NCBI GenBank assembly: GCA_944379995.1
Contig: CALWGF010000001.1
Span: 1-64,000, forward strand
From: an uncultured Clostridia bacterium
GTDB lineage: Bacteria > Bacillota > Clostridia > Lachnospirales > Anaerotignaceae
Length of the DNA: 64,000 nt
Reading direction: 5' to 3'
Under the pieces are notes generated by a model. It had not been told where the DNA came from, made no database searches, and worked only from the letters and a program-made list of their open reading frames with translations. Shown piece by piece: positions 31,834-40,920 of the stretch (the first letter of the stretch is position 1; each line of letters opens with the position of its first letter). Position numbers and translations under genes: made by a program.

Positions 31834-34257
31834 ATGATTAAAAATACAGCACCGGAACTTTTATCACCGGTAGGTTCAATGGAAAGTTTATATGCAGCTG
31901 TTAATAACGGTTGTGATGCTGTTTATCTTGGTGGAAAATCTTTTAGTGCAAGACAGTATGCAAATAATTTTGGTATAAAAGAACTTGAAGAAGTATGCGA
32001 TTATTGCCATTTGAGAGGTATAAAAGTATATATTACTGTAAATACAATATATAAAGATGAAGAAATAAATGAGTTTTTAAAATTTATAGATGAGCTTTAT
32101 AAAATAGGCGTTGATGCTCTTATTGTTCAAGACCTTGGGGCAGCTGAAATAATAAGAAAACGTTATCCTGATTTTACTTTACATGCAAGTACACAGCTTA
32201 CAACAAATTCTCTTGAAGATGTTCAGTATTTATATAATAATGGTTTTTCTAAAGTTGTTTTAAGTAGAGAACTTTCACTTGATGAAATTAAATATATAAC
32301 AGATAATACTGATGTTGAAATAGAAACATTTGTACATGGTGCTTTGTGTGTTTCATATTCTGGTCAATGTATTATGAGTAGTATGCTTGGCGGAAGAAGT
32401 GGTAACAGAGGTAGATGTGCTCAAACCTGCCGACTTCCTTATACATTATATAATGAATATGACAAAATAAAAGAAGGTCACCTTTTATGTCCTAAAGATA
32501 TTGAAACAATAACTATACTTCCAAAACTTATAAAAGCTGGTATACGTTCTTTTAAAATAGAGGGAAGAATGAAAAGTCCTGAATATGTAGCCGGTGTTAC
32601 ACAGGTTTATAGAAAATATATTGATATGTATATGAATGACCCTGAAAATTATGCTGTTGATGATAAAGATATGAAAATACTTCTTCAACTTTTTAATAGA
32701 GGTGGATTTACAGAAGGATACTATGAAACACACTCTGGTAGTAGTATGATGAGTATTGAAAGACCAAAAACTTGGGGGCTTAAAACAGGATTTGTTGATA
32801 CATATAATCCTAAAATTGGTCGTGTTACAATAAGAACAAGAGAACCTCTTGTACCTGGTGATGGTATTGAAATATGGACTGATAGCGAGCCTCATGTAGG
32901 AAGTAATATAAATAAAAAATCAAAAGCCGGAGAGGTTATAAGCCTTTCAATAGAAGGTGATATAAGCAAAAATAATGTTGTTTATAAAACACATGATAAA
33001 CTTCTTGAGGATACACTTAGAGCAACTTGGGAAAAAGACAGACGTAAAAAAGGTATATATGGTGAATTTACAGCAATAAAAGGTGAACCATTAAGTCTTA
33101 AACTTTGGGACGATAGTGGTGCTGCTGTTTATGTTACAGGTGCAGTTGCCGAAAAAGCTCAAAACCAACCTATGACAGAAGAAAAATTAAGAAAACAGAT
33201 TTCAAAAACAGGTGCAACACCTTTTGAATTTGAATATTTAGATATAAAATCTGATGATGATATTTATGTTGGTATAAGTGACCTTAACGATATAAGACGT
33301 AGAGCAACAGATAAACTTTCAGAAACTATTATAAAGAAAACAAAAAGAAAACCTGTTGAATTAGAAAAATTTAAATCAAACAGAAACAGAATTATAAGAA
33401 CAAAAAAAATAACTGTTCTTGTAAATGATATTATGCAGTTTGATATTGTAACTCGTAATAGAAATGTTGATACTGTATATTTTGAACTTACAGACTCATT
33501 TGAAAAAAATATTGATAAATGTATAGAAAGATGTAAAAAAACAGGAGTGAAGCTTTTTGCTGCTTTACCTCGTATATATAGAGTGAATAGTAAAAAATTG
33601 TATTCAGATTTTATAGAAAAACTTAAACAAAGTGATATTGACGGTTTCCTTGTTCGTTCATTAGGTGAATATGATATGGTCTGTGACAGTAATAAGAAAA
33701 TAGCTGTTGATTATAATATGAATGTATTTAATAGTGAAGCTGTAAGATACTGGAATGATAAAAATGTTGAAAGAATATGTGTTTCACCAGAACTTAATAT
33801 TAAGGAAATAAATAATATTGCAGATGAAAACTGTGAAATGCTTGGATATGGTTATATTCCGCTTATGACAACACACCAATGTCCAATAGGTTCTTTTGAT
33901 GGTGGAAAAGAAGGGGGAATGTATTGTTCTAAGAGATATAATAAAGATTTATATTTCTTAAAAGACAGAAAAGGAATGAAATTCCCACTTATGCCTGATT
34001 GTAAACAATGTGTATGTCAGATATTAAACGGAAAACCTCTTTTTACACTTAAATTTTATGATGAGGTTTCTGAAACATCAACAGGCTATATAAGACTTTT
34101 ATTTACAAAAGAAGGTCCTAAAAAAACAGAGCGTATACTTAATGCTTATTGTGATGTTGTTCTTGGAAAGAATATTTCACCAGAAACAAAAATTCTTCTT
34201 AATGAAATGAGTGAAAAAGGAAGTACAAAAGGACATTTCTTTAGAGGTGTTGAATAA
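31834..34257 (+). CDS. rlhA: U32-family peptidase-like protein, RlhA type
   Basis: An 807-residue member of the U32 family with the long C-terminal extension found in E. coli RlhA, which introduces 5-hydroxycytidine into 23S rRNA. The N-terminal ELLSPVGSMESLYAAVNNGC and ETFVHGALCVSYSGQC motif, then RGRCAQTCRLPY, supply conserved cysteines. A second Cys set (HQCPIGSFDGGKEGGMYCSK, DCKQCVCQ) lies near the C-terminus. U32 RNA hydroxylases use prephenate and an iron-sulphur cluster. The start is ATG 31834, 7 nt after AAAGGAG. The shorter U32 gene at 45284 is the tRNA-type relative. The old collagenase label is unlikely to be right. Confidence 0.8.
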   Translation: MIKNTAPELLSPVGSMESLYAAVNNGCDAVYLGGKSFSARQYANNFGIKELEEVCDYCHLRGIKVYITVNTIYKDEEINEFLKFIDELYKIGVDALIVQDLGAAEIIRKRYPDFTLHASTQLTTNSLEDVQYLYNNGFSKVVLSRELSLDEIKYITDNTDVEIETFVHGALCVSYSGQCIMSSMLGGRSGNRGRCAQTCRLPYTLYNEYDKIKEGHLLCPKDIETITILPKLIKAGIRSFKIEGRMKSPEYVAGVTQVYRKYIDMYMNDPENYAVDDKDMKILLQLFNRGGFTEGYYETHSGSSMMSIERPKTWGLKTGFVDTYNPKIGRVTIRTREPLVPGDGIEIWTDSEPHVGSNINKKSKAGEVISLSIEGDISKNNVVYKTHDKLLEDTLRATWEKDRRKKGIYGEFTAIKGEPLSLKLWDDSGAAVYVTGAVAEKAQNQPMTEEKLRKQISKTGATPFEFEYLDIKSDDDIYVGISDLNDIRRRATDKLSETIIKKTKRKPVELEKFKSNRNRIIRTKKITVLVNDIMQFDIVTRNRNVDTVYFELTDSFEKNIDKCIERCKKTGVKLFAALPRIYRVNSKKLYSDFIEKLKQSDIDGFLVRSLGEYDMVCDSNKKIAVDYNMNVFNSEAVRYWNDKNVERICVSPELNIKEINNIADENCEMLGYGYIPLMTTHQCPIGSFDGGKEGGMYCSKRYNKDLYFLKDRKGMKFPLMPDCKQCVCQILNGKPLFTLKFYDEVSETSTGYIRLLFTKEGPKKTERILNAYCDVVLGKNISPETKILLNEMSEKGSTKGHFFRGVE

Positions 34258-34295
34258 GTATTAATTCTTTTACGCAGAAATAAGAGGTATTTAAT

Positions 34296-35642
34296 ATGTT
34301 TGAATTAGTTTTATTGTTTAGCAGATATATATTTGTATTTTATATTGTATTTTATCTGTGGCAAGGAGTTGTATATGTTGCAGAAGAACAAGGTTTTTAT
34401 ATAGGAAATCCTTTTTATGCTGTATCTATACAACGTATAATAATAATATTTTTTCATATAACTGCATATCTTATACTTTCATATGTTCCGGGAGAATTTA
34501 GATTTGACCCCTTATATCTTGTTACAGGTGCAGGTGGACTTTTATTTATAATACTTGCACTTAATATTACAAGAAAGGTTTATAAAAAAAGTTGTCCACT
34601 TATATGGAATAGTATGATATTTTTACTTGATATTGGTTTTGTAATGTTACAAAGACTTGAATTTGAATTAGCGGAAAAACAGCTTGTTTGGATGACATTT
34701 GGTACTGTAATAATGCTTTTTATACCGTTAATATTAAAATTAATACCAAGATTTGAAATGTTTGAAAAACTTTATATTATATTAAGCTATGTTCTTATAT
34801 TATCAACTCTTGTATTCGGTAATGAAGAATTTGGTTCTGTAAACTGGATTTCAATAGGTAGTATAGGTTTTCAACCTTCAGAAATAGTAAAATTTCTTTT
34901 TATATTCTATTTAGCATCAGTTTTTAGAAAACGTGTTGAATTAAAAGAGCTTATAATTACAGGAGCATTAAGTGCTGGTATAGTATTTCTTTTGGTTATG
35001 CAAAAAGACCTTGGAAGTTGTCTTATATTCTTCCTCACTTATATGGTTATGTTATATATTGCTACATCAAATACAATACTATTTTTTAGCGGAATAGGTG
35101 CAGCATCTATTGCATCAATACTTGCTTATAAACTTTTTAGTCATGTAAGAGTAAGAGTTGCAGCTTGGAAAAATCCTTGGGTAGATATTGAAGGTGGCGG
35201 ATACCAAATAGTACAATCACTTTTTGCCATAGGTACATGGGGACTTTTTGGAAGTGGCTTAACAAAAGGTATGCCAAAAAGTATACCTGTTGTTGAACGA
35301 GATTTTATATTTTCTGCAATTTGTGAAGAATTTGGTATAATATTTGCAATGGGTGTTGTATGTATATTTATATTAATATTCTTTAGAGGTATAAAAATTG
35401 CTCTTAGATGTACAAGAAGATATTATAGCCTTCTTGCAGCAGGTATAACAACAATGTTTGCATTCCAGTCTTTTATAATAATAGGCGGTGTTATAAAACT
35501 TATACCTATGACAGGTGTAACATTACCATTTGTAAGTTATGGTGGAAGTTCTGTTGTTATAAGCATACTTATGATAGGGCTTTTACAATGGATAGAGTCA
35601 TATTATGAAATACGAAGTGAAGGGAGCGAAACAGATATATGA
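34296..35642 (+). CDS. SEDS-family peptidoglycan polymerase, FtsW/RodA type
   Basis: A 448-residue protein with about 12 transmembrane segments. SEDS signatures are present: SIGSIGFQPSEIVKFLFIFY, LLVMQKDLGSCLIFFL (catalytic Asp), QSLFAIGTWGLFGSGLTKG, and the C-terminal MTGVTLPFVSYGGSSVV. SEDS proteins polymerise lipid II into glycan strands with a partner class B PBP, encoded here directly downstream with a 4-nt overlap. An extra N-terminal hydrophobic stretch resembles Clostridial and actinobacterial FtsW/PbpA pairs rather than classical RodA. Whether it serves division, elongation or sporulation is unclear. Confidence 0.88.
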   Translation: MFELVLLFSRYIFVFYIVFYLWQGVVYVAEEQGFYIGNPFYAVSIQRIIIIFFHITAYLILSYVPGEFRFDPLYLVTGAGGLLFIILALNITRKVYKKSCPLIWNSMIFLLDIGFVMLQRLEFELAEKQLVWMTFGTVIMLFIPLILKLIPRFEMFEKLYIILSYVLILSTLVFGNEEFGSVNWISIGSIGFQPSEIVKFLFIFYLASVFRKRVELKELIITGALSAGIVFLLVMQKDLGSCLIFFLTYMVMLYIATSNTILFFSGIGAASIASILAYKLFSHVRVRVAAWKNPWVDIEGGGYQIVQSLFAIGTWGLFGSGLTKGMPKSIPVVERDFIFSAICEEFGIIFAMGVVCIFILIFFRGIKIALRCTRRYYSLLAAGITTMFAFQSFIIIGGVIKLIPMTGVTLPFVSYGGSSVVISILMIGLLQWIESYYEIRSEGSETDI

Positions 35643-37027
35643 AAAATAGCATAAAAAAAATATTTTGGCTTATATCACTTATGTTTTTTCTTGTAATAAT
35701 ATGGCTTGGAAAAATAAATTTTATTGATAGAGAAAAATTTAATGTAAATCCTTATAATCCAAGATTACAATATACAGATACAACAATAAAAAGAGGTAAT
35801 ATAAAAGATATAAACGGTGAAGTTATAGCAGAAAGTGAATATACTGAAAATGGTTATATAAGAAATTATCCTCGTTCGAGAATGGCAGCACATATTACAG
35901 GTTATTCTGCTGTTGGAAAAACAGGTGTTGAAGCTGCTGAAAATTTTGAACTTGAAACTGTTGACAATGAAGTATTACAAAGAATATTAAATGCCTTTAC
36001 AGGTACAGAGGTAAAAGGAAATGACGTTGTTTTAACTGTTGATATGGATATACAATCTATTGCAGGAGATTTATTGGGAGAACAAAAAGGTGCTATTGTT
36101 GTAATGGAGCCTTCAACAGGAAGAATACTTGCTATGCAGTCATATCCTGATTTTAATCCAAATACTATTTTAGATGATTGGGACAATCTTAAATCTGATG
36201 AAGATAGTCCACTCATAAATAGAACAACACAAGGACTTTATCCTCCAGGCTCTACTTTTAAAATGGTTACTGCTATTGCAGCTATGGAATATTTAGATGA
36301 CTGGGAAACTTTTACCGTTGAATGTGATGGTGAAGCAGAATTTAATGATAAAGTTATACATTGTTATAACAATAAAGCACATGGAACTGTTGATATGCAT
36401 GATGCTATGGCACAATCTTGTAACTGTTATTTTGCAGAAATAGGAAAAAGAATAGGTGGAGAAAATTTAAGAAAAGTAGCAGATAGGCTTTTTGCAAATT
36501 CATCTATTGGTTTTGATATGCCTTCAAGTCAAAGTTCTGTTGTTATAGATAAAAGCAGTAGTGAAAGTGAACTTGTTGAAACATCAATAGGTCAAGGTAA
36601 AACTGTTGTAACACCTATGTATATGGCAACACTTGTTTCAGCAGTTGCAAATGGTGGTATTATGAAAAAGCCTTATATAGTTGACCATATTGAAAATTAT
36701 GAAGGTGAAGTTTTAAAAACAACTATTCCGGAAACAATAGGGGAAGTAATGACATATGAAGAGGCAACAGCTCTTAGAGATATGATGATTGATGTTGTTA
36801 ATGAAGGTACAGGAACAGAAGCTAGTCTTAAAGGCTATCAAGCAGCAGGTAAAACAGGAACAGCAGAAAATGAAAGTGGTATTGACCATTCTTGGTTTGT
36901 CGGTTTTGCACCAGCAGAAAATCCGGAGGTTGCTGTTGCTGTAATACTTGAAAATGCAGAAGGTAACAAAAAAGCTACTCCAATAGCAGGTAAAATTATG
37001 CAAGCTGTTTTGGATAGTAAATGGTGA
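35639..37027 (+). CDS. Class B penicillin-binding protein (transpeptidase), PbpA-like
   Basis: A 462-residue protein with one N-terminal membrane anchor (~residues 8-25), a short dimerisation region (KRGNIKDINGEVIAES) and a transpeptidase domain. Catalytic motifs are SxxK in PPGSTFKMV, SxN in AQSCNCYF and KTG in AAGKTGTAEN. It is shorter than PBP2 or SpoVD and resembles PbpA, the partner of FtsW in the same order. ATG overlaps the upstream SEDS gene, so the two are translationally coupled and should form one synthase complex. Confidence 0.9.
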   Translation: MKNSIKKIFWLISLMFFLVIIWLGKINFIDREKFNVNPYNPRLQYTDTTIKRGNIKDINGEVIAESEYTENGYIRNYPRSRMAAHITGYSAVGKTGVEAAENFELETVDNEVLQRILNAFTGTEVKGNDVVLTVDMDIQSIAGDLLGEQKGAIVVMEPSTGRILAMQSYPDFNPNTILDDWDNLKSDEDSPLINRTTQGLYPPGSTFKMVTAIAAMEYLDDWETFTVECDGEAEFNDKVIHCYNNKAHGTVDMHDAMAQSCNCYFAEIGKRIGGENLRKVADRLFANSSIGFDMPSSQSSVVIDKSSSESELVETSIGQGKTVVTPMYMATLVSAVANGGIMKKPYIVDHIENYEGEVLKTTIPETIGEVMTYEEATALRDMMIDVVNEGTGTEASLKGYQAAGKTGTAENESGIDHSWFVGFAPAENPEVAVAVILENAEGNKKATPIAGKIMQAVLDSKW

Positions 37028-37051
37028 TTTAAAAAATAAAGATAACTAATC

Positions 37052-37080
37052 TTGAAATGATAATAAAAAAGCGGTATACT
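37052..37080 (+). promoter_or_regulatory. Sigma-A-type promoter for the NUDIX gene
   Basis: TTGAAA (37052-37057), a 17-nt spacer and TATACT (37075-37080) lie 45 bp before the NUDIX start. Confidence 0.65.
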
Positions 37081-37124
37081 ATTTCTTAACAGAAGAAAGA
37101 ATATATATAGTCGGAGGTATTTAA

Positions 37125-37592
37125 GTGATAGAAGCAGTAAGTTGTGGCGGAGTCGTTATTTACAAATGGAAAATTCTGCTTCTCTATAAAAACCAAAATG
37201 GAAGATATATGGGCTGGGTGCTTCCTAAAGGTACTGTTGAAGATGGTGAAACTTTTAAACAGACTGCTTTACGAGAAGTAAAGGAAGAGTCAGGAGCAAC
37301 AGGTGAAATTATAAAATATGTTGGAAAAACCCAGTATTCTTTTAAAGGAAATGAAGATACTGTAAATAAGACAGTTCACTGGTACCTTATGTCAGCGGAC
37401 TCATTTTACTGCAAACCTCAAAGTGAGGAATTTTTTGCAGACGCAGGTTTTTATAAATTCCATGAGGCTTATCATCTGCTTAAATTTAACGACGAACGCC
37501 AAATGTTAAAGAAAGCATATCTGGAGTACTGCGATTTGAAAAGAAACAGAGATTTTTCAAGAAACAAACTTTTTAAAGGATATGGTAAATAA
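37125..37592 (+). CDS. NUDIX hydrolase
   Basis: A 155-residue NUDIX-fold pyrophosphohydrolase. The NUDIX box is complete: GTVEDGETFKQTALREVKEE followed by SGA, with the catalytic REVKEE Glu residues. The short N-terminal SCGGVVIYKWKILLLYKNQN strand pair resembles diadenosine-tetraphosphate or ADP-ribose-type hydrolases, but substrate cannot be assigned. It starts at GTG with CGGAGG upstream. Codon use has more C/G-ending codons than the surrounding genes (CTG, GCG, TTC), so recent acquisition is possible but not shown. Confidence 0.85.
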   Translation: MIEAVSCGGVVIYKWKILLLYKNQNGRYMGWVLPKGTVEDGETFKQTALREVKEESGATGEIIKYVGKTQYSFKGNEDTVNKTVHWYLMSADSFYCKPQSEEFFADAGFYKFHEAYHLLKFNDERQMLKKAYLEYCDLKRNRDFSRNKLFKGYGK

Positions 37593-37618
37593 TTTTTTAT
37601 ACCTGAAAGGAGAATATT

Positions 37619-37957
37619 ATGAAAAGATTTTTAGATGGAACAACTTCTATTGATGATTTAAGAAGAGCAGTTATTGATTTACAAAACAGAGAAGATAAAA
37701 GAGCATTTTATGTTTTTATAGGCATTGTTATAGCACTTCTTGTTGCTACAACAGCTGGTGTTGTTTATCTTGTTAAAAAACGTAGAGAAGACGATTTCGA
37801 AGATGAATGGGATATGGACTGGGACGACGAGTTCGAATATGATGATGAAATAGAAGATGTATGCGAAGACTGTGAGGAAGATGATTGCGACGCTTGTGGC
37901 TGCGAATGTTGCACAGACAGCGATTTCGATACTTCTGTAAAAGTTGAAAAGCTTTAA
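37619..37957 (+). CDS. Small membrane protein with acidic, Cys-rich tail
   Basis: A 112-residue protein of no recognised family. Residues ~35-58 form one membrane segment (VFIGIVIALLVATTAGVVYL) preceded by a short charged helix. The C-terminal half is strongly acidic (EDDFEDEWDMDWDDEFEYDD) and ends in a cluster of Cys, Asp and Glu with six or seven cysteines in about 20 residues. The tail could bind metal or a basic partner. ATG follows GAAAGGAG. It lies between the NUDIX gene and a terminator, likely co-transcribed with NUDIX. Confidence 0.6.
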   Translation: MKRFLDGTTSIDDLRRAVIDLQNREDKRAFYVFIGIVIALLVATTAGVVYLVKKRREDDFEDEWDMDWDDEFEYDDEIEDVCEDCEEDDCDACGCECCTDSDFDTSVKVEKL

Positions 37958-37965
37958 AAAATCTT

Positions 37966-37989
37966 GCGGTTCTCTTGAACCGCTTTTTT
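37966..37989 (+). terminator. Intrinsic terminator after the NUDIX transcript
   Basis: GCGGTTC pairs perfectly with GAACCGC around TCTT, followed by six to seven T. Confidence 0.9.
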
Positions 37990-37990
37990 A

Positions 37991-38020
37991 TTGCAATAAA
38001 GCATATTATTTAAGTATAAT
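37991..38020 (+). promoter_or_regulatory. Promoter candidate for the amylase gene
   Basis: TTGCAA (37991-37996), an 18-nt spacer and TATAAT (38015-38020). Confidence 0.5.
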
Positions 38021-38093
38021 AATATATTGTAAGGACTAGTTTTTTATGAAATAATTTTATTATTAATTGTGTAAGTTAGGGGAGGTATTAGAT

Positions 38094-40202
38094 TTGGGAG
38101 TGTCAATATCCATAAAAAAATTAGGATATGTTGAAAAACTTATAATCTATTCAAAAACTTTAATGGAAAAGCTTGATTTAAAAGCAATTTTCAGCGACGA
38201 AACAGAAAATTTTAGAAGCCCTTCAGAGCCTTCTGATAAAGATTTTGTTACTGTTAGTATACGAACAGGTAAAAATAATGCCGATAATGTTTATATAATA
38301 TATGATGATAAAAAAATAAAAATGGAATATTCACATAGTAAATGTGATTTTGATTATTATAAACATATATTTGAACCTGAAAAAACAACAAAGACATACT
38401 ATTTTGAAATAGAGAAAAATGGTATGAGTGTTTACTATAATAAGCTTGGTGTAAGTGATGACATTAATCCACAATGGAATTTTAGTATAATAAGAAACTT
38501 TACAACACCTGAATGGTCAAAAGGTGCTATTATGTACCAGATATATGTTGACAGATTTTATAATGGCGATAAAACAAATGATGTAAAAACAAATGAATAT
38601 ATATATCTTGGAAAGCCTTCTGTTTTTGTTGAAGACTGGAATGCAAGACCACAAGTAGATGATATAAGAAATTTTTATGGTGGAGATTTACAAGGTGTAA
38701 TAGATAAAATACCTTATTTGAAAGATTTAGGTATAGAGGTAATATATTTCAATCCTATATTTGTTTCACCAAGTAATCATAAATATGATATACAAGATTA
38801 TGACTATATAGACCCACATTATGGAAAAATAGTTAAAGATGGCGGAAGTACACTTGTTTTTGAAAAATTTAATAATAAACATGCAGATATGTATGTTCAA
38901 AGAACAACTGCTAAAGAAAATCTTGAAGCAAGTAATGAACTTTTTGCAAAACTTATAGAAATTGCCCATAAAAATGGTATAAGAGTAATTATTGATGGTG
39001 TATTTAATCATTGTGGAGCCTTTAATAAATGGCTTGATAAAGAAGGTTTTTATGGAAATAGTGGAAATTATCCAGTAGGTGCCTATAAAGATAAAGACAG
39101 CATATATCATAATTATTTTAAATGGTATGATGATAACTGGCCAAATAATGACTGTTATGATGGTTGGTGGGGATATGATAATCACCCTAAATTAAATTAT
39201 GAAGACTCAAAAGAACTTTATAATTATATACTTGAAGTAGGTAAAAAATGGGTTTCTCCACCTTTTAATGCTGATGGTTGGCGTCTTGATGTTGCTGCCG
39301 ACCTTGGATATAGTGAAGATTTTAATCATAAATTCTGGAAGGATTTTAGAAAAGCTGTTAAATCTGCAAACCCTGAAACTATTATATTAGCTGAACATTA
39401 TGGAGATGCTTCTAAATGGCTCCAAGGTGATGAATGGGATACAGTAATGAACTATGACGCTTTTATGGAGCCTGTTTCTTGGTTTTTAACAGGTATGGAA
39501 AAACATAGTGAAGATTTTAAAAGCGAACTTCTTTGTAATGCAGATGTTTTTGAAAACTCAATGAAATATAATATGGCTAAATTATCATATCAGTCTATAT
39601 ATACAGCTATGAATGAACTTTCAAATCACGACCATTCACGTTTTCTTACAAGAACAAATATGAATGTTGGACGTTTACACACAAAAGGCAGCGAAGCAGC
39701 TGATATGGGTGTAAATTTAGGTATTATGAAAGAGGCTGTTACTATGCAGATTACTTGGCCTGGTTCTCCTACTATATATTATGGTGATGAGGCTGGTGTA
39801 ACAGGTTGGACTGACCCTGATAATAGAAGAACATACCCTTGGGGTAATGAAAATAAAGACCTTATAGACTTCCATAAGGCTATAATTAAAATTCATAAAA
39901 ATAATAATGCTTTAAGAAAAGGTTCTGTAAAAATAATTTATAAAGATTATGGAATACTTTCATATGGTAGATTTTATAAAGATGAAGTTATTGTTACAGT
40001 AATAAACAATACAAGTGAACAAAAAGAAATAACTATTCCTGTAAAACAAATTGAACTTAAAACAGGAGATATTCTTAAAAGATGTATTGTTTCTTATGAA
40101 AATGGATTTGATACAGAAAATGTTAAATATGAAATTGTAGCAGGTAACTTAAAAGTTGTTATGCCACCTTTTGGAAGTATGATACTTGAAAAGGAAATTT
40201 AA
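38094..40202 (+). CDS. GH13 alpha-amylase-family glycosidase, neopullulanase/cyclomaltodextrinase-like
   Basis: A ~702-residue intracellular enzyme (no signal peptide). An N-terminal beta-sandwich domain of ~120 residues, as in neopullulanases, precedes the catalytic barrel. The four GH13 regions are visible: DGVFNHCG (I), GWRLDVAAD with the nucleophile Asp (II), ILAEHYGD with the acid/base Glu (III) and SNHDHSR (IV). It probably hydrolyses imported maltodextrins or cyclodextrins. The start is probably TTG 38094, 8 nt after GGGGAGG; an upstream TTG at 38067 precedes that ribosome binding site. It is followed 4 nt later by a pseudouridine synthase gene. Confidence 0.87.
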   Translation: MGVSISIKKLGYVEKLIIYSKTLMEKLDLKAIFSDETENFRSPSEPSDKDFVTVSIRTGKNNADNVYIIYDDKKIKMEYSHSKCDFDYYKHIFEPEKTTKTYYFEIEKNGMSVYYNKLGVSDDINPQWNFSIIRNFTTPEWSKGAIMYQIYVDRFYNGDKTNDVKTNEYIYLGKPSVFVEDWNARPQVDDIRNFYGGDLQGVIDKIPYLKDLGIEVIYFNPIFVSPSNHKYDIQDYDYIDPHYGKIVKDGGSTLVFEKFNNKHADMYVQRTTAKENLEASNELFAKLIEIAHKNGIRVIIDGVFNHCGAFNKWLDKEGFYGNSGNYPVGAYKDKDSIYHNYFKWYDDNWPNNDCYDGWWGYDNHPKLNYEDSKELYNYILEVGKKWVSPPFNADGWRLDVAADLGYSEDFNHKFWKDFRKAVKSANPETIILAEHYGDASKWLQGDEWDTVMNYDAFMEPVSWFLTGMEKHSEDFKSELLCNADVFENSMKYNMAKLSYQSIYTAMNELSNHDHSRFLTRTNMNVGRLHTKGSEAADMGVNLGIMKEAVTMQITWPGSPTIYYGDEAGVTGWTDPDNRRTYPWGNENKDLIDFHKAIIKIHKNNNALRKGSVKIIYKDYGILSYGRFYKDEVIVTVINNTSEQKEITIPVKQIELKTGDILKRCIVSYENGFDTENVKYEIVAGNLKVVMPPFGSMILEKEI

Positions 40203-40206
40203 TATT

Positions 40207-40860
40207 ATGGATATAAAAATATTTTTTGAAGATGAAAATATAATAGTAGCTTTAAAACCAGCAGGTATTCCTGTACAACCTGATAAAACAGGTGATGAAG
40301 ATATGCTTACAATGTTATGTAATAAAACAAATATTGATAATATTGGGCTTATTCATAGACTGGATAGACCTGTTGGAGGAATAATGGTTTTTTCAAAAAA
40401 TAAAAAAACAGAGGCTATACTTTCAAAACTTATGTCTGAAAATAAAATTAAAAAAACATATATAGCCGTTGTATATGGTGAAATATCTGAAAATGGTACT
40501 ATGAAAGATTATATAATTAAAAATAGCAGACTTAATACATCAAGTATCGTAAATTCTAATGTAAAGGGTGCTAAAGAGGCAATACTTCATTATGAAAGAT
40601 TAGCTGTAAAAAATGATAGTGAACTTGGAACTATTTCTCTTGTTAAAATAAATCTTGAAACAGGTCGTCATCATCAAATAAGAGTACAGTTTGCAAATAA
40701 GGGCTTTGCTCTTGTTGGTGACCAAAAATATGGAAATAAAAGAACAAGAAAAAGAATTAATATTGCTTTATTTTCCGGTGGACTTTCATTTAAACTTTAT
40801 GATAATAATATGGAATTTTTTGAAATGCCAATAAGCTATCCTTTCAATATTTTTGACTAA
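40207..40860 (+). CDS. RluA-family pseudouridine synthase
   Basis: A 217-residue RNA pseudouridine synthase. IIVALKPAGIPVQPD is the start of the domain, GLIHRLDRPVGGIMVFSKN holds the catalytic Asp in HRLDRPVGG, and LETGRHHQIRVQFAN is the second signature. It lacks an S4 domain, as in shorter RluA/TruC-like members; the target uridine in rRNA or tRNA is not predictable. The start is ATG 40207, with the weak AAAAGGAAA upstream, 4 nt after the amylase stop. Confidence 0.88.
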   Translation: MDIKIFFEDENIIVALKPAGIPVQPDKTGDEDMLTMLCNKTNIDNIGLIHRLDRPVGGIMVFSKNKKTEAILSKLMSENKIKKTYIAVVYGEISENGTMKDYIIKNSRLNTSSIVNSNVKGAKEAILHYERLAVKNDSELGTISLVKINLETGRHHQIRVQFANKGFALVGDQKYGNKRTRKRINIALFSGGLSFKLYDNNMEFFEMPISYPFNIFD

Positions 40861-40866
40861 ATTAAA

Positions 40867-40895
40867 GACTGCTGATATTTTCGGCAGTCATTTTT
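40867..40895 (+). terminator. Intrinsic terminator before clpC
   Basis: GACTGC pairs with GCAGTC, followed by five T. Confidence 0.7.
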
Positions 40896-40920
40896 AATAA
40901 TATATTAAAGGAGTGATATA

